64,000 bases of DNA. It comes from Paenibacillus marchantiae. GTDB taxonomy: Bacteria > Bacillota > Bacilli > Paenibacillales > Paenibacillaceae. The stretch spans positions 2,666,001-2,730,000 of the forward strand of contig NZ_CP118270.1 in the NCBI RefSeq assembly GCF_028771845.1, in the 5' to 3' direction. A program made the translations under genes and the position numbers. Of the stretch, positions 9,805-18,943 are shown piece by piece. Numbering within the stretch: the first letter of the stretch is position 1; each line of letters starts with the position of its first letter. The notes below the pieces were generated by a model. The model saw only the letters and a program-made list of their open reading frames with translations, was not told the origin of the DNA and made no database searches.

Positions 9805-10506
9805 TTAGGCTCTGTATGCGTGAAGCCCTGCTCCAAGCATGTGAAAGCTTGGAAACAACGTTTTCATGGACGATGAGGTTGGTTGTACCAGTCCATCCGC
9901 AGCGGAGGCGCTGACGGTATGCCATTCATGCTCCAGGTCTGCGGCCAGGCGAACCAGCAGGTCCTGGGTTGTATCGGTGTTAAGGGGAATCACTTTGGAG
10001 GCTTCGGTTATGCAGGCACTCATGGCTGAATGCAGATAACCAAGGACCGCCTCCTCGACAGGGATTTCGAGGTGGTGGTTAATCCAGGCGTGAACAGTGG
10101 GGAGACAGCCAACAGATTCATACTTAGCCAGCGTTTGTTCGAGATGGCTAAAATCAATCCAGGGGTGTAGTGCGCGAGCTAGCTTAATTAGTCGTTTGCC
10201 CATAATGGAGGCATGTTCTCTAAGATTGACTGGGGTGCGCTGGACATGAACGAGTTTGTCGATGAGGGCTGTACGCCATGCGTCCTTGTGATCTGCGGCG
10301 GTGTATATGCCTTTAATCGCCATACCTTCCAGACGCACGATGCTGGGATGCAATTGACAGCGCATGAATGATTCGAGATCTTCAACACTACGAATGGTAC
10401 CTTCAGCGATATGGGCATCCATACCGAAGGAATGGGTGAACCCTCCGACCTGGATAGAGGAATCAAGCAGTTTGACATAATCGAGCAGCTTATTCCCACG
10501 GTTCAC
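9805..10506 (-). CDS. Orphan second UreF-like protein
   Basis: This 233-aa protein is clearly a UreF paralogue. It has LLDSSIQVGGFTHSFGMD near the N-terminus and VHVQRTPVNLREHASIMGKRL in the middle, matching the operon UreF segment by segment. It differs in key places, for example SIQVGGF for ALPIGGF, and has a longer tail. GTG 10506 behind AGGAGGCG is the best start. No other urease gene is nearby. A consensus GlnR/TnrA box lies 28 bp upstream, so it is probably expressed under nitrogen limitation. It could replace or modulate the main UreF or serve another metalloprotein. Confidence 0.85.
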   Translation of the reverse strand: MNRGNKLLDYVKLLDSSIQVGGFTHSFGMDAHIAEGTIRSVEDLESFMRCQLHPSIVRLEGMAIKGIYTAADHKDAWRTALIDKLVHVQRTPVNLREHASIMGKRLIKLARALHPWIDFSHLEQTLAKYESVGCLPTVHAWINHHLEIPVEEAVLGYLHSAMSACITEASKVIPLNTDTTQDLLVRLAADLEHEWHTVSASAADGLVQPTSSSMKTLFPSFHMLGAGLHAYRA

Positions 10507-10533
10507 AATCTTTCGCCTCCTACGTTCGTTAAA

Positions 10534-10550
10534 TGTTATGTTAAATAACA
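10534..10550. promoter_or_regulatory. GlnR/TnrA-type box upstream of the orphan ureF
   Basis: TGTTATGTTAAATAACA matches TGTNAN7TNACA at every fixed base and is itself strongly palindromic. It sits 28-44 bp before GTG 10506, inside the expected leader or promoter, a position that suits repression. A weaker relative (TGATATATATATTCACA) lies further upstream near 10597. Confidence 0.72.
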
Positions 10551-10556
10551 TTTATA

Positions 10557-10927
10557 CTCCTTTTTGGTTCGCTTTATGTTTGTAAATCCGAATTATATGA
10601 TATATATATTCACATAAATATCCGCTTTTTGTCAATAGTTTCTTTGTTTTTTGAATATTAAATCTATTTAGTGTTATTTTATATAACTTTATGAGTTACT
10701 TTATACTAAGAGGATGTGAAGGATGGTAATACAAATAAAGTAGAGTGATCGGCCTAATCGGGTATACAAACGAGATCAAATTTAATCATATGCACTTCGT
10801 AGGAGAAAATGACGAGATTATACGATTTATGGAAGGAAAAGCGCAGTTAAAATGATATTAAGAAAAATGCTTTACTTTTAAACATGAACCGGGTATAATC
10901 AATTTTGTTGCCGATTATTTACGACAT
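10557..10927. other. Gene-poor intergenic stretch
   Basis: No convincing gene is seen between the orphan ureF control region and tRNA-Leu. A 36-codon open frame at 10745-10855 (+) reads like protein (GYTNEIKFNHMHFVGENDE) but lacks a good ribosome-binding site and may be a gene fragment. The rest is AT-rich. Confidence 0.4.
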
Positions 10928-11010
10928 GCGGTCGTGGTGGAATGGCAGACACGCTATCTTGAGGGGGTAGTGGGTGTATACCCGTGGAGGTTCGAGTCCT
11001 CTCGACCGCA
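10928..11010 (+). tRNA. tRNA-Leu (anticodon GAG)
   Basis: The acceptor arms GCGGTCG and CGACCGC pair perfectly. A D-arm (GTGGAATGGCAGACAC), an anticodon stem CTATC/GGTAG around TTGAGGG (anticodon GAG), a long variable arm (GTGGGTGTATACCCGT) and a T-arm with GGTTCGAGTCC follow. The long variable arm is the class II form expected for Leu. CCA is not encoded. The gene is not used as an integration site here. Confidence 0.95.
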
Positions 11011-11023
11011 TCATAAGAACGAT

Positions 11024-11064
11024 AAAGAAGAAGCTTCCCGTATGGGAAGCTTCTTCTTTTTTTG
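11024..11064 (+). terminator. Intrinsic terminator after tRNA-Leu
   Basis: AAGAAGAAGCTTCCC and GGGAAGCTTCTTCTT form a long perfect stem with a four-base loop, followed by seven T. It lies 14 bp after the tRNA. Confidence 0.9.
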
Positions 11065-11162
11065 TTTTATTTACAGTACAGATGGGCCAGACAAAAAAAA
11101 GGTCACCCGTTTCCCCTGAATGCATGCTCATTCTGTCTGCTGGGTCGGATGGCCTTTACTTG

Positions 11163-11639
11163 TTATTTAAGCAATTCTTTGATGTCCGCTTCAATTTTAT
11201 CAGGTGTTGTTTTGGGAGCATACCGTTTCAGAACACGTCCGTTCTGATCCACAAGGAATTTGGTGAAGTTCCATTTAATGGCTTTGGAGCCGAGTACGCC
11301 TGGCGCTTCTTTGGTAAGGTGCTGGAAAAGAGGGTGAGCGCTTGAACCATTCACATCGATCTTCTCAAACATCGGGAAGCTAACACCATAGTTCATCTGG
11401 CAGAACTCGGCAATATCATCAGAAGAGCCTTTTTCCTGTGCAAACTGGTTGCTTGGAAAACCAAGAACTTCGAATGGGGAGTCTTTAAACTTATCCTGAA
11501 GCTCTTGCAGACCTTTGAATTGAGGTGTGAGGCCGCATTGGCTTGCTGTATTCACGATAAGCAGTACTTTGTCACGATAGTTGGACATTTCAACTTCCTG
11601 ACCGCGAAGGGTGTTTACTTTGTAGTCGTAGACTGACAT
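11163..11639 (-). CDS. Glutathione peroxidase family peroxidase
   Basis: This 158-aa thiol peroxidase of the GPx/BsaA type reduces peroxides, in Bacillales usually with thioredoxin or bacillithiol. The catalytic triad is visible: Cys in NTASQCGLTPQ, Gln in GFPSNQFAQE and Trp in KWNFTKF. The active residue is cysteine, not selenocysteine. ATG 11639 follows GGAGG; the in-frame ATG 15 bp upstream has no such site. Confidence 0.93.
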   Translation of the reverse strand: MSVYDYKVNTLRGQEVEMSNYRDKVLLIVNTASQCGLTPQFKGLQELQDKFKDSPFEVLGFPSNQFAQEKGSSDDIAEFCQMNYGVSFPMFEKIDVNGSSAHPLFQHLTKEAPGVLGSKAIKWNFTKFLVDQNGRVLKRYAPKTTPDKIEADIKELLK

Positions 11640-11654
11640 GAAAATCGCCTCCAT

Positions 11655-12010
11655 TTCATATTCTTCTTTCTTCTATTATATTGATTACAATTAAATAATG
11701 CAAAATTAATATTGCTTTTTTAACTCAATTTGAAGCTGTCGTGTATGATCTGTGACTGATTTGCTACCTGAATTTCGCTAAAGAGAGAATTAGAGAGCTT
11801 TGATGAGATGGGTAGAGAATGGATACGTTGTAAGCGCTATTATTGATGTGAAATGGCAAAAATCCGTCGATTCGGTGATCTGCGCAGACTTTACACCAAT
11901 ATGGCACGGGTGTATGATTCATATCGTAATTCCAATTTAAATTAAATTTTACATGAAAAACGAAACAAACGATAATATCGCTCTGATTAATGATTATAAA
12001 AGAACGATGT
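11655..12010. other. Intergenic stretch with no supported gene
   Basis: An open frame on the minus strand (11764-12030) has no family resemblance and runs into the riboswitch. The interval holds the promoters of the peroxidase gene and, near its right end, of the riboswitch transcript. No further element is recognised. Confidence 0.4.
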
Positions 12011-12021
12011 TTTAATCGCTG

Positions 12022-12192
12022 AGTTTCCATTCATTCATGGGTGGGAAACGGGGGAACCAACAGGATGAACTGTCCAGGACAGTAGGCATCCATGGGGTGA
12101 ATTTTCCGGTGACAGCCGGAAATAGGGCGACTCTCGCGCCCGAATCCGTCAGCTAACCTCGTAAGCGTTAAAGGGAGAGGCAACAAGCCGTA
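12022..12192 (+). ncRNA. c-di-AMP riboswitch (ydaO/yuaA type)
   Basis: The conserved blocks of the ydaO/yuaA aptamer occur in order: ACGGGGGAACC near 12050, GGGGTGAAT near 12095, ATAGGGCGACTCTC near 12123, CCCGAATCCGTCAGCTAAC near 12140, CGTAAGCG near 12160 and the closing GGGAGAGG near 12172. A terminator follows, so this should be a transcriptional OFF switch: bound c-di-AMP would stop transcription of the gene at 12300. Family members usually control potassium uptake, osmolyte or cell-wall genes. Confidence 0.85.
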
Positions 12193-12227
12193 CGCTGGTT
12201 CATAGTGTCTTTTTGCTATGGATTATT

Positions 12228-12272
12228 GAAGAAGCGTCCGGGAGGCCTTGGTCCCCCACGCTTCTTTTTTGT
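12228..12272 (+). terminator. Expression-platform terminator of the riboswitch
   Basis: AGAAGCGT and ACGCTTCT pair around a G/C-rich loop and are followed by a T-run ending at 12270. It lies between the aptamer and the start codon at 12300. Confidence 0.8.
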
Positions 12273-12299
12273 TGTCTTTTCACGCCAAGGGAGGAACGA

Positions 12300-12698
12300 A
12301 TGATGGATAAAGAGATGATCTTAGTGACTGCTCCAAATGAAGCAGGACGTAAATTTATCAAATTGCTGATGTACAAAAAAATGCCGTTTGCCGTTCTGAC
12401 CAACAGTGCAGGGGAAGAGCGCAGGCTCCGGAGAATCGGTGTGGAGCATGTCATTCGCATGAACACAGCTGCTGCTCAGAAATGGTTTTTGCCGCAAGGT
12501 AGTGTCGGCAATGTTTTTATTTTTGAAAATAGCCTAAACCTGACCTGTCGATATTTACAGATCTGCCGCTCCTGGACATCCAAGTCCCTGTGTGTCATTA
12601 CGGAACAAAGCCACCCCAAAGGGATCTATCGGGGAATGGGAGCAGACCGTATTGTATATTCCTTGAATGGGGAAGTTGGGTTTCTACTGAATGGCTAG
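12300..12698 (+). CDS. Small Rossmann-like protein under c-di-AMP riboswitch control
   Basis: This 132-aa soluble protein begins with a nucleotide-binding-like beta-alpha-beta (MILVTAPNEAGRKFIKLLM, then FAVLTNSAGEERRLRRIGVEHVIRMN). It resembles the N-terminal half of a KTN/TrkA domain, the regulatory fold of Ktr potassium systems, but lacks a clear GxGxxG. Two adjacent ATG codons (12300, 12303) follow GGGAGGAACGA. The riboswitch context supports a role in potassium or osmotic balance; that role is inference. Confidence 0.7.
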   Translation: MMDKEMILVTAPNEAGRKFIKLLMYKKMPFAVLTNSAGEERRLRRIGVEHVIRMNTAAAQKWFLPQGSVGNVFIFENSLNLTCRYLQICRSWTSKSLCVITEQSHPKGIYRGMGADRIVYSLNGEVGFLLNG

Positions 12699-12863
12699 TG
12701 GCTAGTACTATTCCTGTGATTGATCCAGTGTCAGCTGCCTGTTATAATTGAAATCATAAATAAACGGAAACTTGAGGAGACTCATGCATGTTGGTGGGTC
12801 TTCTTTTTTATGGTTTGGGAAATAGGGATATGGATTTCCTGTGGCTAACGAGGAGGAATAGGC

Positions 12864-13556
12864 GTGCCGGATGTACGTGGAATACAATGGTTGTTCTTTG
12901 ATGTGGGGGATACGCTCGTGGACGAATGGGAGCCGGTAGATGATATTATCGGTCAGTTCGTTCGTGAAGCTTGTGCGCTTGGTTATCAGGTGGAGATGCA
13001 GACGGTGCGAGATATATTTGCCGCCTCCTACCGAAATTACGAGCAATGGCCGATGAAATTGGCTATTCGTACCCTTATCAGCGACGAGGGGCACCGGGAA
13101 CAGATACAGGAGAAGCTGAAGTTCCGCAAAGAGCTTGAGCGCCCCTTCGCGTCAGCCGACGCTGTTCTCCAGACGTTGTCGCAAAACTATAAGATTGGTA
13201 TCATTGCCAATCAGAGTCCGGGGACGGAAAATCGGCTGGATAGCTACGGCTTGCGCAAGTATGTGGATGTGCTGGCCTGTTCGGCTGAAGAAGGAGTGTC
13301 CAAGCCTGATCCTGAATTGTATGCTGTAGCGTTGAAACAGGCGGGATGCAAACCTGAGGAAGCGGTCATGATCGGCGACAGGATTGATAATGATATTATT
13401 CCGGCTAAGAAGCTGGGTATGCACACGATCCGGATTTTGCAGGGTTATGGCAGATTCCAGCCGGAGCTTGCGGATGCAGAGCGTCCAGACTGGACTATTG
13501 AATCACTGGAGGAACTTCTTCCTTTGTTAATGGTAACTCAAAATTCAGACAACTAA
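12864..13556 (+). CDS. HAD-superfamily hydrolase
   Basis: This 230-aa phosphatase-like protein carries HAD motif I as FFDVGDTLVDE (nucleophile Asp). Motif II follows at IGIIANQSP, a lysine at SKPDPELY, and motif IV as MIGDRIDNDI. GTG 12864 follows GAGGAGGAATAGGC. The first position after the nucleophile is DVGDT, as in many phosphoglycolate-phosphatase-like proteins. Substrate unknown. Confidence 0.9.
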   Translation: MPDVRGIQWLFFDVGDTLVDEWEPVDDIIGQFVREACALGYQVEMQTVRDIFAASYRNYEQWPMKLAIRTLISDEGHREQIQEKLKFRKELERPFASADAVLQTLSQNYKIGIIANQSPGTENRLDSYGLRKYVDVLACSAEEGVSKPDPELYAVALKQAGCKPEEAVMIGDRIDNDIIPAKKLGMHTIRILQGYGRFQPELADAERPDWTIESLEELLPLLMVTQNSDN

Positions 13557-13613
13557 ATAAGAGCAGTATTTATGAACTATTCGGTATAATTAGGCTGCTG
13601 CTCTAACATATAA

Positions 13614-13666
13614 AAGGCTGATCGTCTCAAGGGGTACGTTACTTGAGTTGATCAGCCTTTTTGAGT
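13614..13666. terminator. Intrinsic terminator between convergent genes
   Basis: AGGCTGATC and GATCAGCCT, with inner CTCAAG/CTTGAG, form a long stem followed by five T. It lies between the HAD gene and the leftward mntH gene and can serve both. Confidence 0.8.
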
Positions 13667-13696
13667 TAGACAAAATACGGCGTAATTCCGTTTAAC

Positions 13697-15046
13697 CTAG
13701 AACAACAGAATGGTCTGGATAATCAGATACACATTCAGGACAACGATAACTCCGGCAATGATCCAGGAGATGATTTTGAGCCACAGCTTGTTGGCAAAAG
13801 CCCCCATGCTTTTTTTGTCACTCGTAAACATTACCAGCGGAATGACGGCAAAGGGTAGCTGCAGAGACAGCACAACCTGGCTAAGAATCAACAGTTCTTC
13901 TGTTCCGTGCTCTCCAGCAATGGCTGTTACGATGACGGCCGGGATGATAGCGATCAGACGTGTAACCAGTCGACGAAGCCACGCTGGAATACGAATGTTC
14001 AGGAAGCCTTCCATTACAATCTGTCCGGACAACGTGCCGGTGAGTGTTGAGTTTTGGCCTGAAGCCAGCAGGGCTACACCGAACAGGATGCTAGCGATGG
14101 TGGTTCCCAGCAGAGGTGTCAACAGATGGTAAGCATCTGTAATTTCCGCCACCTGGGTCATACCCGCACTATGAAACACGGCAGCAGACACAATCAGGAT
14201 GGCTGCATTAATGAACAGAGCTAGCGTTAAAGCGATGGTTGAATCCATGGTGGAATACAGAATCGCTTCTTTTTTTCCTTTTGGCGTCTGTTCAATCTGA
14301 CGGGTCTGCACAATGGAAGAATGCAGATACAGATTATGGGGCATGACGGTTGCACCGATAATCCCGATGGCGATGTAGAGCATAGCCGGATTTTGCAAAA
14401 TCTCGACATTCGGTACGAAACCATGCATGACGCCACCCATATCTGGTTTAGCGAGAAACAGGTCAATCCCGAAGCAGAGGGCGATGGTAGCCATTAGTAC
14501 AATTACGAGGGATTCCAATGCGCGAAAGCCTTTATTTTGCAGCAAAAGAATGACCAGTACATCGACAGCGGTAATAATGACGCCGTATAACATGGGGATG
14601 TTGAACAGCAGCTTGAGCGCGATGGCTGAACCAATAACCTCGGCAAGGTCAGTGGCTGCAATCGCAAGCTCACACAAAATCCATAATACGATCACAACAG
14701 GCATGCTGAATCGTTCGCGGCAGGCTTGCGCCAAATCCCGTCCTGTGACAATCCCGAGCTTGCCAGCGAGAGACTGTAACACAACTGCCATTAAGTTCGA
14801 AATCAGAATAACGGACAATAACGTATAACCGAATTGTGAACCACCCGCAATATCCGTTGCCCAGTTCCCAGGATCCATATATCCAACGGCAACGAGGTAA
14901 CCCGGTCCAACAAAAGCAAGGAACTTTTTCCACCAAGCAGCGTTTTGAGGCACCTTCATGGAGCTGTGGGCTTCCCCGAGAGATGGGGCCATGCCCGCAG
15001 CCAATGGCTCATTTGAAGGAGTGGTGAACGGATTTTTTTTACTCAT
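13697..15046 (-). CDS. mntH: Manganese transporter of the Nramp family
   Basis: This 449-aa proton-coupled divalent metal importer has the metal-site motif [12 protein letters not shown] in the first transmembrane helix and [10 protein letters not shown] in helix 6, both diagnostic of Nramp/MntH. About eleven hydrophobic helices are visible. The N-terminal 35 residues are a polar extension. It is transcribed leftward from the 15050-15430 intergenic region and ends 31 bp before a bidirectional terminator. Confidence 0.95.
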   Translation of the reverse strand: MSKKNPFTTPSNEPLAAGMAPSLGEAHSSMKVPQNAAWWKKFLAFVGPGYLVAVGYMDPGNWATDIAGGSQFGYTLLSVILISNLMAVVLQSLAGKLGIVTGRDLAQACRERFSMPVVIVLWILCELAIAATDLAEVIGSAIALKLLFNIPMLYGVIITAVDVLVILLLQNKGFRALESLVIVLMATIALCFGIDLFLAKPDMGGVMHGFVPNVEILQNPAMLYIAIGIIGATVMPHNLYLHSSIVQTRQIEQTPKGKKEAILYSTMDSTIALTLALFINAAILIVSAAVFHSAGMTQVAEITDAYHLLTPLLGTTIASILFGVALLASGQNSTLTGTLSGQIVMEGFLNIRIPAWLRRLVTRLIAIIPAVIVTAIAGEHGTEELLILSQVVLSLQLPFAVIPLVMFTSDKKSMGAFANKLWLKIISWIIAGVIVVLNVYLIIQTILLF

Positions 15047-15438
15047 AATATAATCACCCGACTTTGAAGTATTGATATTCTATATGAAGAGGAACGGTGT
15101 CATTCCTTTGATTAAATTGGAACATTGAAACCAAAATCTTAAAAGCGTAATTAAACGACTTCACATATGTCTAAACGTTTATGTTGATACTTACATTGTA
15201 CTCCTTCAATTATTTTTGTCTAGTGCAACTTTTGTGTATGAGGACAAAATTTACCGGAGAGTGAATTGTGCCTTAGTATATTACCCAACCCTGGATAAAT
15301 TACCTGTGTTCATCCCCAATGCATGAAAAAGATAAAGATGTAAAAGCTGAATAAGGAGCAACAACGTTTCAAAATGAGCCAGAAGTTTAAATTGAATTGT
15401 AGGCAACAAAAAACTTAAAGGTGAAGGAGAGATTCTTA
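15047..15438. promoter_or_regulatory. Divergent control region of mntH and ohr
   Basis: Nearly 400 bp of AT-rich sequence separates mntH (left) and the Ohr gene (right). It must hold both promoters. An MntR or OhrR operator would be expected here, but no site is clear enough to mark. Confidence 0.35.
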
Positions 15439-15858
15439 ATGGAAGCTTTATATACAGCAACAGCGACAGTTAAAGGTGGACGTACAGGTTCGGTGGCTTC
15501 TTCGGATGGCGTGCTCAAGCATGATCTGAAAATGCCAAAAGAACTTGGAGGCTCCGGTGGTGAAGGAACCAATCCTGAGCAGCTCTTTGCAGCGGGATAC
15601 GGTGCATGTTATGAAAGTGCTCTTGCCAATGTGGCACGCAAAGCAGGCGTGAAATTGGAGAATGTGGTGGTCACAAGTAATGTATCCATCGGCAAAGATC
15701 CGGCAGATGATGGTTTCCAACTGTCTGTACGTTTGGATGTGAGCATGCCTGGCGTGGATCACAGTCAAGCAGAGGATCTTGCACGCAAGGCACATGATTT
15801 CTGTCCTTACTCCAAAGCAACACGCGGCAATATTGATGTGGTACTTAATGTAGTTTAA
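15439..15858 (+). CDS. Organic hydroperoxide resistance protein (OsmC/Ohr family)
   Basis: This 139-aa thiol peroxidase reduces organic hydroperoxides. The two redox cysteines appear in GYGACYESAL and in HDFCPYSKATRGNI, with NPEQLFAAGYGACY typical of Ohr. ATG 15439 follows GAAGGAGAGATTCTTA. No OhrR regulator gene is adjacent. Confidence 0.92.
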   Translation: MEALYTATATVKGGRTGSVASSDGVLKHDLKMPKELGGSGGEGTNPEQLFAAGYGACYESALANVARKAGVKLENVVVTSNVSIGKDPADDGFQLSVRLDVSMPGVDHSQAEDLARKAHDFCPYSKATRGNIDVVLNVV

Positions 15859-15928
15859 GACCTGACTCGTAGGAGTAAAGGGAACATATAGAGCAGGGTA
15901 TCTTTGGATACCTGATGTTCGAGTACAA

Positions 15929-15956
15929 GACCCTGCTGGCCTTCGGCAGGGTTTTG
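15929..15956 (+). terminator. Intrinsic terminator after ohr
   Basis: ACCCTGC and GCAGGGT form a stem around a short loop, followed by TTTTG. Confidence 0.65.
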
Positions 15957-16063
15957 TATTTTATAATACAGATGAGATGCAGGAGATTGCATGTTGAACA
16001 GCGTACTATTTTACATAATCTACTCTTGCTTGAAGTCATACATTCGAATAAGGGGGAACGACA

Positions 16064-16309
16064 ATGAGTATTGAAGAGATGATAGAACGACGATTTGTAT
16101 GTACCAAATGCAGGGGTACGGATTGCAATATTAAGGAAGTATCCATGTCAGGAGCAGGACTTAGCAAAATGTTTGATATTCAGCACAATCATTATCTCTT
16201 CGTCGCCTGTTCTTCCTGTGGATATGTAGAAGTATTCGATCCGGATGTGTTGAAAGGGAAAAAACAGGGTCAGGTGGGTACCATTCTTGATATTCTATTT
16301 GGTGGGTAA
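16064..16309 (+). CDS. Zinc-ribbon protein of unknown role
   Basis: This 81-aa protein has two Cys pairs, CTKCRG near residue 13 and CSSCGY near residue 49, separated by a beta-rich segment. This is the small nucleic-acid-binding zinc-ribbon type found widely in Firmicutes. GGGGGAACGACA precedes the ATG. Confidence 0.75.
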   Translation: MSIEEMIERRFVCTKCRGTDCNIKEVSMSGAGLSKMFDIQHNHYLFVACSSCGYVEVFDPDVLKGKKQGQVGTILDILFGG

Positions 16310-16407
16310 ATGTGCGTGAGTTGACATCGAACTAAAATTTCTTTAATATGATTTAGTACTAAGAAGTGTCAATGCATGAACCAAATTTGAATTAACAGGT
16401 GATATCC

Positions 16408-16686
16408 ATGTCTTATAGACCGCGTATTGCAAATTTAGAATTAGCTAGTGGCAACAAGGAAGACGGATTGTATGAATTTAAAATGAAATTGGTAGACGGT
16501 ACACAATGCCGTGTATTCTACTCCCATTCCCCGGAATGGAAGCTGACCAATATCAGCCGTCTACAGAAAACACCTTGTCCGGTATGTCGCAAAGATTTCA
16601 TTTGCAAATGCATGGACCAGTGGGCTGGTGACCTGCACCAACAGATGATCGACGACCAATGGATGGAAAAGGCAATTGCCGAGTAA
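16408..16686 (+). CDS. Small conserved Cys-rich protein
   Basis: This 92-aa protein starts at ATG 16408 (MSYRPRIANLELASG) behind ACAGGTGATATCC. Cysteines occur in the tail as CPVCRKDFICKC, suggesting a metal site. The family was not recognised. Confidence 0.65.
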   Translation: MSYRPRIANLELASGNKEDGLYEFKMKLVDGTQCRVFYSHSPEWKLTNISRLQKTPCPVCRKDFICKCMDQWAGDLHQQMIDDQWMEKAIAE

Positions 16687-16702
16687 TTGCCAAAACAGAT
16701 AC

Positions 16703-16732
16703 GAGCGTGGGCATAGAGCCTGCGCTCTTTTT
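16703..16732 (+). terminator. Intrinsic terminator
   Basis: GAGCG and CGCTC enclose a 15-base loop that can pair further (GGGC/GCCT), followed by TTTTTCT. Confidence 0.6.
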
Positions 16733-16829
16733 CTATTTTCCGTTATACTTAAATAAAATGTGAAAAAGCGACCGAGATGACTCAAAACGGGTAAGTTATG
16801 CTAATAGCACACATGAGGAGGCCGCGATT

Positions 16830-17252
16830 ATGACAGTAAATCAAACGGATCAGCATCAGGGACACCCGATTGTGCTTGTGGACGGAGTCTGTCATTTCTG
16901 CCAAGGATTAACGAAGTGGATTATCAAGCGTGACCCTGAGGGGAAATATCATTTTGCATCACTCCAATCGGATGTAGCGAAAAAATTGCTGGAGAAGGGC
17001 AATCTGTCCACGGACAGCATGGATACTTTTGTACTCATTGAGGATGGAAAATATTATACACGTTCAACCGCAGCGCTGCGTCTGGCCAAAGGTTTGAAAT
17101 TCCCTTATCCATTATTGTACGTGTTGATTATTGTACCGAAATTTATTCGAAATGCCATATATAACACTGTAGCTCGCAACCGATATCGCTGGTTCGGTAA
17201 AGATGAAGCGTGCATGCTGCCTACACCTGAAATTAAGGATCGATTCCTTTGA
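16830..17252 (+). CDS. DCC-family thiol-disulfide oxidoreductase-like protein (DUF393)
   Basis: This 140-aa protein has the DCC motif early (LVDGVCHFCQGLTKWIIKRD) and the family's FASLQSDVAKKLL and KDEACMLPT segments. DCC proteins have a thioredoxin-like fold with a CxxC pair; here CHFC. GAGGAGGCCGCGATT precedes the ATG. Confidence 0.85.
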   Translation: MTVNQTDQHQGHPIVLVDGVCHFCQGLTKWIIKRDPEGKYHFASLQSDVAKKLLEKGNLSTDSMDTFVLIEDGKYYTRSTAALRLAKGLKFPYPLLYVLIIVPKFIRNAIYNTVARNRYRWFGKDEACMLPTPEIKDRFL

Positions 17253-17351
17253 AAGGCTGAAGTGTGACATATTTTATCGGTGACGATTGATTAATAACGG
17301 AAATAATTGGGTAATGAGTACGGATCAACTCTATTTTGGGAGGCAAATAAC

Positions 17352-18215
17352 TTGAAGAAGTGGACTACATTAATTATTGGGGCATTATTAGCAGTAAGCA
17401 TGACAGCTTGCAGTAGCGATGCAGATAACAGTACAGCAACGCCGCCAGCTGGAAACGAAACGTCTAACGAGGGGAATACAACTGCGGAGCAGGAGACAAA
17501 GATCCCTACATTGGACGAGTTAATTGAGAAAACGAATGCAGCTACTAAAGATATGAAAAGCTTCACTACGGAAGCCAATATCGATCAAAATTTGAAACTG
17601 GTGGCTGGTGAGCAGTCCCAGGATCAACAGGTGAAAACATCACTGAAGATGGATATCATCAAAGATCCGATGATAATCTATCAGGAGATGAAAATGGAAA
17701 TGTCCGGACAGGAAGCACAGAATGTGAAGCAGTACATCACTTCGGATAACATTTATTCACAGGTGGGAGAGCAGTGGGTCAAAATTCCTGACGAACAAAC
17801 GAAACCACTGATTGAGCAGATGAAGGCAAGCATGAATCCGGAAGGTGAGCTGGAGCAATTCAAAAAGATTGCCGAAGACACCAAAATTACGGAAGAAGGC
17901 GACAACTACGTCATTAACGCTGACGTATCCGGTGATAACGTGAAGGAACTGGCCAAAGCGGTTATGGAGCAAAATGGATCGGATGCCCAAACTCAAGCGA
18001 TGCTTGATCAAATGAATATTACCAGCATGAAAATGAAATATATGATCAACAAAGAAACCTACCTGCCTGCAAGTACGGATGTCAACATGGTTATGAATAT
18101 GGAGCAGGAAGGACAGAAAATCTCGATGGACATGAAGATGACCAGTACGTTCTCTAACCATAATGGCGTGAAAGAGATCAAGATCCCGCAAGAAGCATTG
18201 GATAGTGCTAAATAA
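17352..18215 (+). CDS. Secreted lipoprotein of the DUF6612/LppX-like type
   Basis: This 287-aa lipoprotein starts at TTG 17352 (MKKWTTLIIG) behind GGGAGGCAAATAAC. The signal peptide ends in a lipobox MTAC. The body has long amphipathic strands (IDQNLKLVAGE, LKMDIIKDPMIIYQEMKMEM) like LolA/LppX-fold lipid carriers of Gram-positive bacteria. It probably sits on the outer face of the membrane. Function unproven. Confidence 0.75.
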   Translation: MKKWTTLIIGALLAVSMTACSSDADNSTATPPAGNETSNEGNTTAEQETKIPTLDELIEKTNAATKDMKSFTTEANIDQNLKLVAGEQSQDQQVKTSLKMDIIKDPMIIYQEMKMEMSGQEAQNVKQYITSDNIYSQVGEQWVKIPDEQTKPLIEQMKASMNPEGELEQFKKIAEDTKITEEGDNYVINADVSGDNVKELAKAVMEQNGSDAQTQAMLDQMNITSMKMKYMINKETYLPASTDVNMVMNMEQEGQKISMDMKMTSTFSNHNGVKEIKIPQEALDSAK

Positions 18216-18480
18216 AAAGCGTTCGGATAAGCAGGTATGATTCTCTCTGATGAGAAGTTAGCCTGGTAAAGCTGCTATGATGTGGATATTCTGGAGAAGG
18301 CACTTCTGATATGAATTTGTGTGAACCGACAGGTTCGCTGAATTCAATCAGGGGTGTTTTTTTTTTTTTTGTATGCGTTGTGGTTAGAGTCCAAGGTGTT
18401 ATAGTATAGTCGTGTAAGCGATTGAATTTAGAGTTGATGGGAAGTTGAAGGAAGGCTATTTCAGGCAGGAGGTCAAAGAA

Positions 18481-18864
18481 ATGATTGAATATGCACATAT
18501 ACATCATGTGAGTCTGGCTGTACGTGATTTGGAAGTTGCGAAAAAATTTTATTCCGGTTTGCTCCGCATGCAAGAGATTGAACGTCCGCCTTTCAACTCC
18601 ACAGGCACCTGGTATGCCCTTGGTAGTCAACAGCTTCATCTGTTACAGCACCCGCAGGGACACACTCTTCGTGAGGCAGGGATCGATACAACAGATGGAC
18701 ATTTTGCGATCTGGGTGAAGAGTTACAAGGAGACTTTGGCCTGGCTGGAACAGCAGGGAATTGAATATGAGGCAAGACCAGATAGTGTTGCCGGGTTTGC
18801 ACAGATTTTTGTACTTGATCCTGACCGCAATATTATTGAGTTTGATGCACCTTATCATTCTTGA
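18481..18864 (+). CDS. VOC-superfamily protein (glyoxalase/dioxygenase fold)
   Basis: This 127-aa protein shows HHVSLAVRDLEVAKKFYSGLL at the start, a central HFAIWVKSY and the closing FVLDPDRNIIEF. These are the repeated beta-alpha-beta-beta-beta units and metal-ligand positions (His, His, Glu) of the VOC fold. ATG 18481 follows CAGGAGGTCAAAGAA. Substrate unknown. Confidence 0.85.
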   Translation: MIEYAHIHHVSLAVRDLEVAKKFYSGLLRMQEIERPPFNSTGTWYALGSQQLHLLQHPQGHTLREAGIDTTDGHFAIWVKSYKETLAWLEQQGIEYEARPDSVAGFAQIFVLDPDRNIIEFDAPYHS

Positions 18865-18888
18865 GTGATTTGCGTTTGAATAAATCCC

Positions 18889-18917
18889 TTGCTCCTCCAG
18901 AAATTGTATGCTATATT
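18889..18917 (+). promoter_or_regulatory. Predicted promoter of the tad operon
   Basis: TTGCTC (18889-18894), 17 bp, then TATATT (18912-18917). It is the only good sigma-A-like match between the VOC gene and tadZ and lies upstream of the leader hairpin. Confidence 0.5.
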
Positions 18918-18943
18918 ATCCATACATTCATAGCACGTGACGG

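Noticed and set aside
10928..11010. tRNA-Leu as an attachment site for an element
   Set aside because: No repeat of its 3' end is seen nearby and no integrase gene flanks it.
11163..11639. Selenocysteine in the glutathione peroxidase
   Set aside because: The active position is a normal Cys codon; no in-frame TGA.
11764..12030. 88-codon open frame on the minus strand
   Set aside because: It runs into the riboswitch, has no good ribosome-binding site and no family resemblance.
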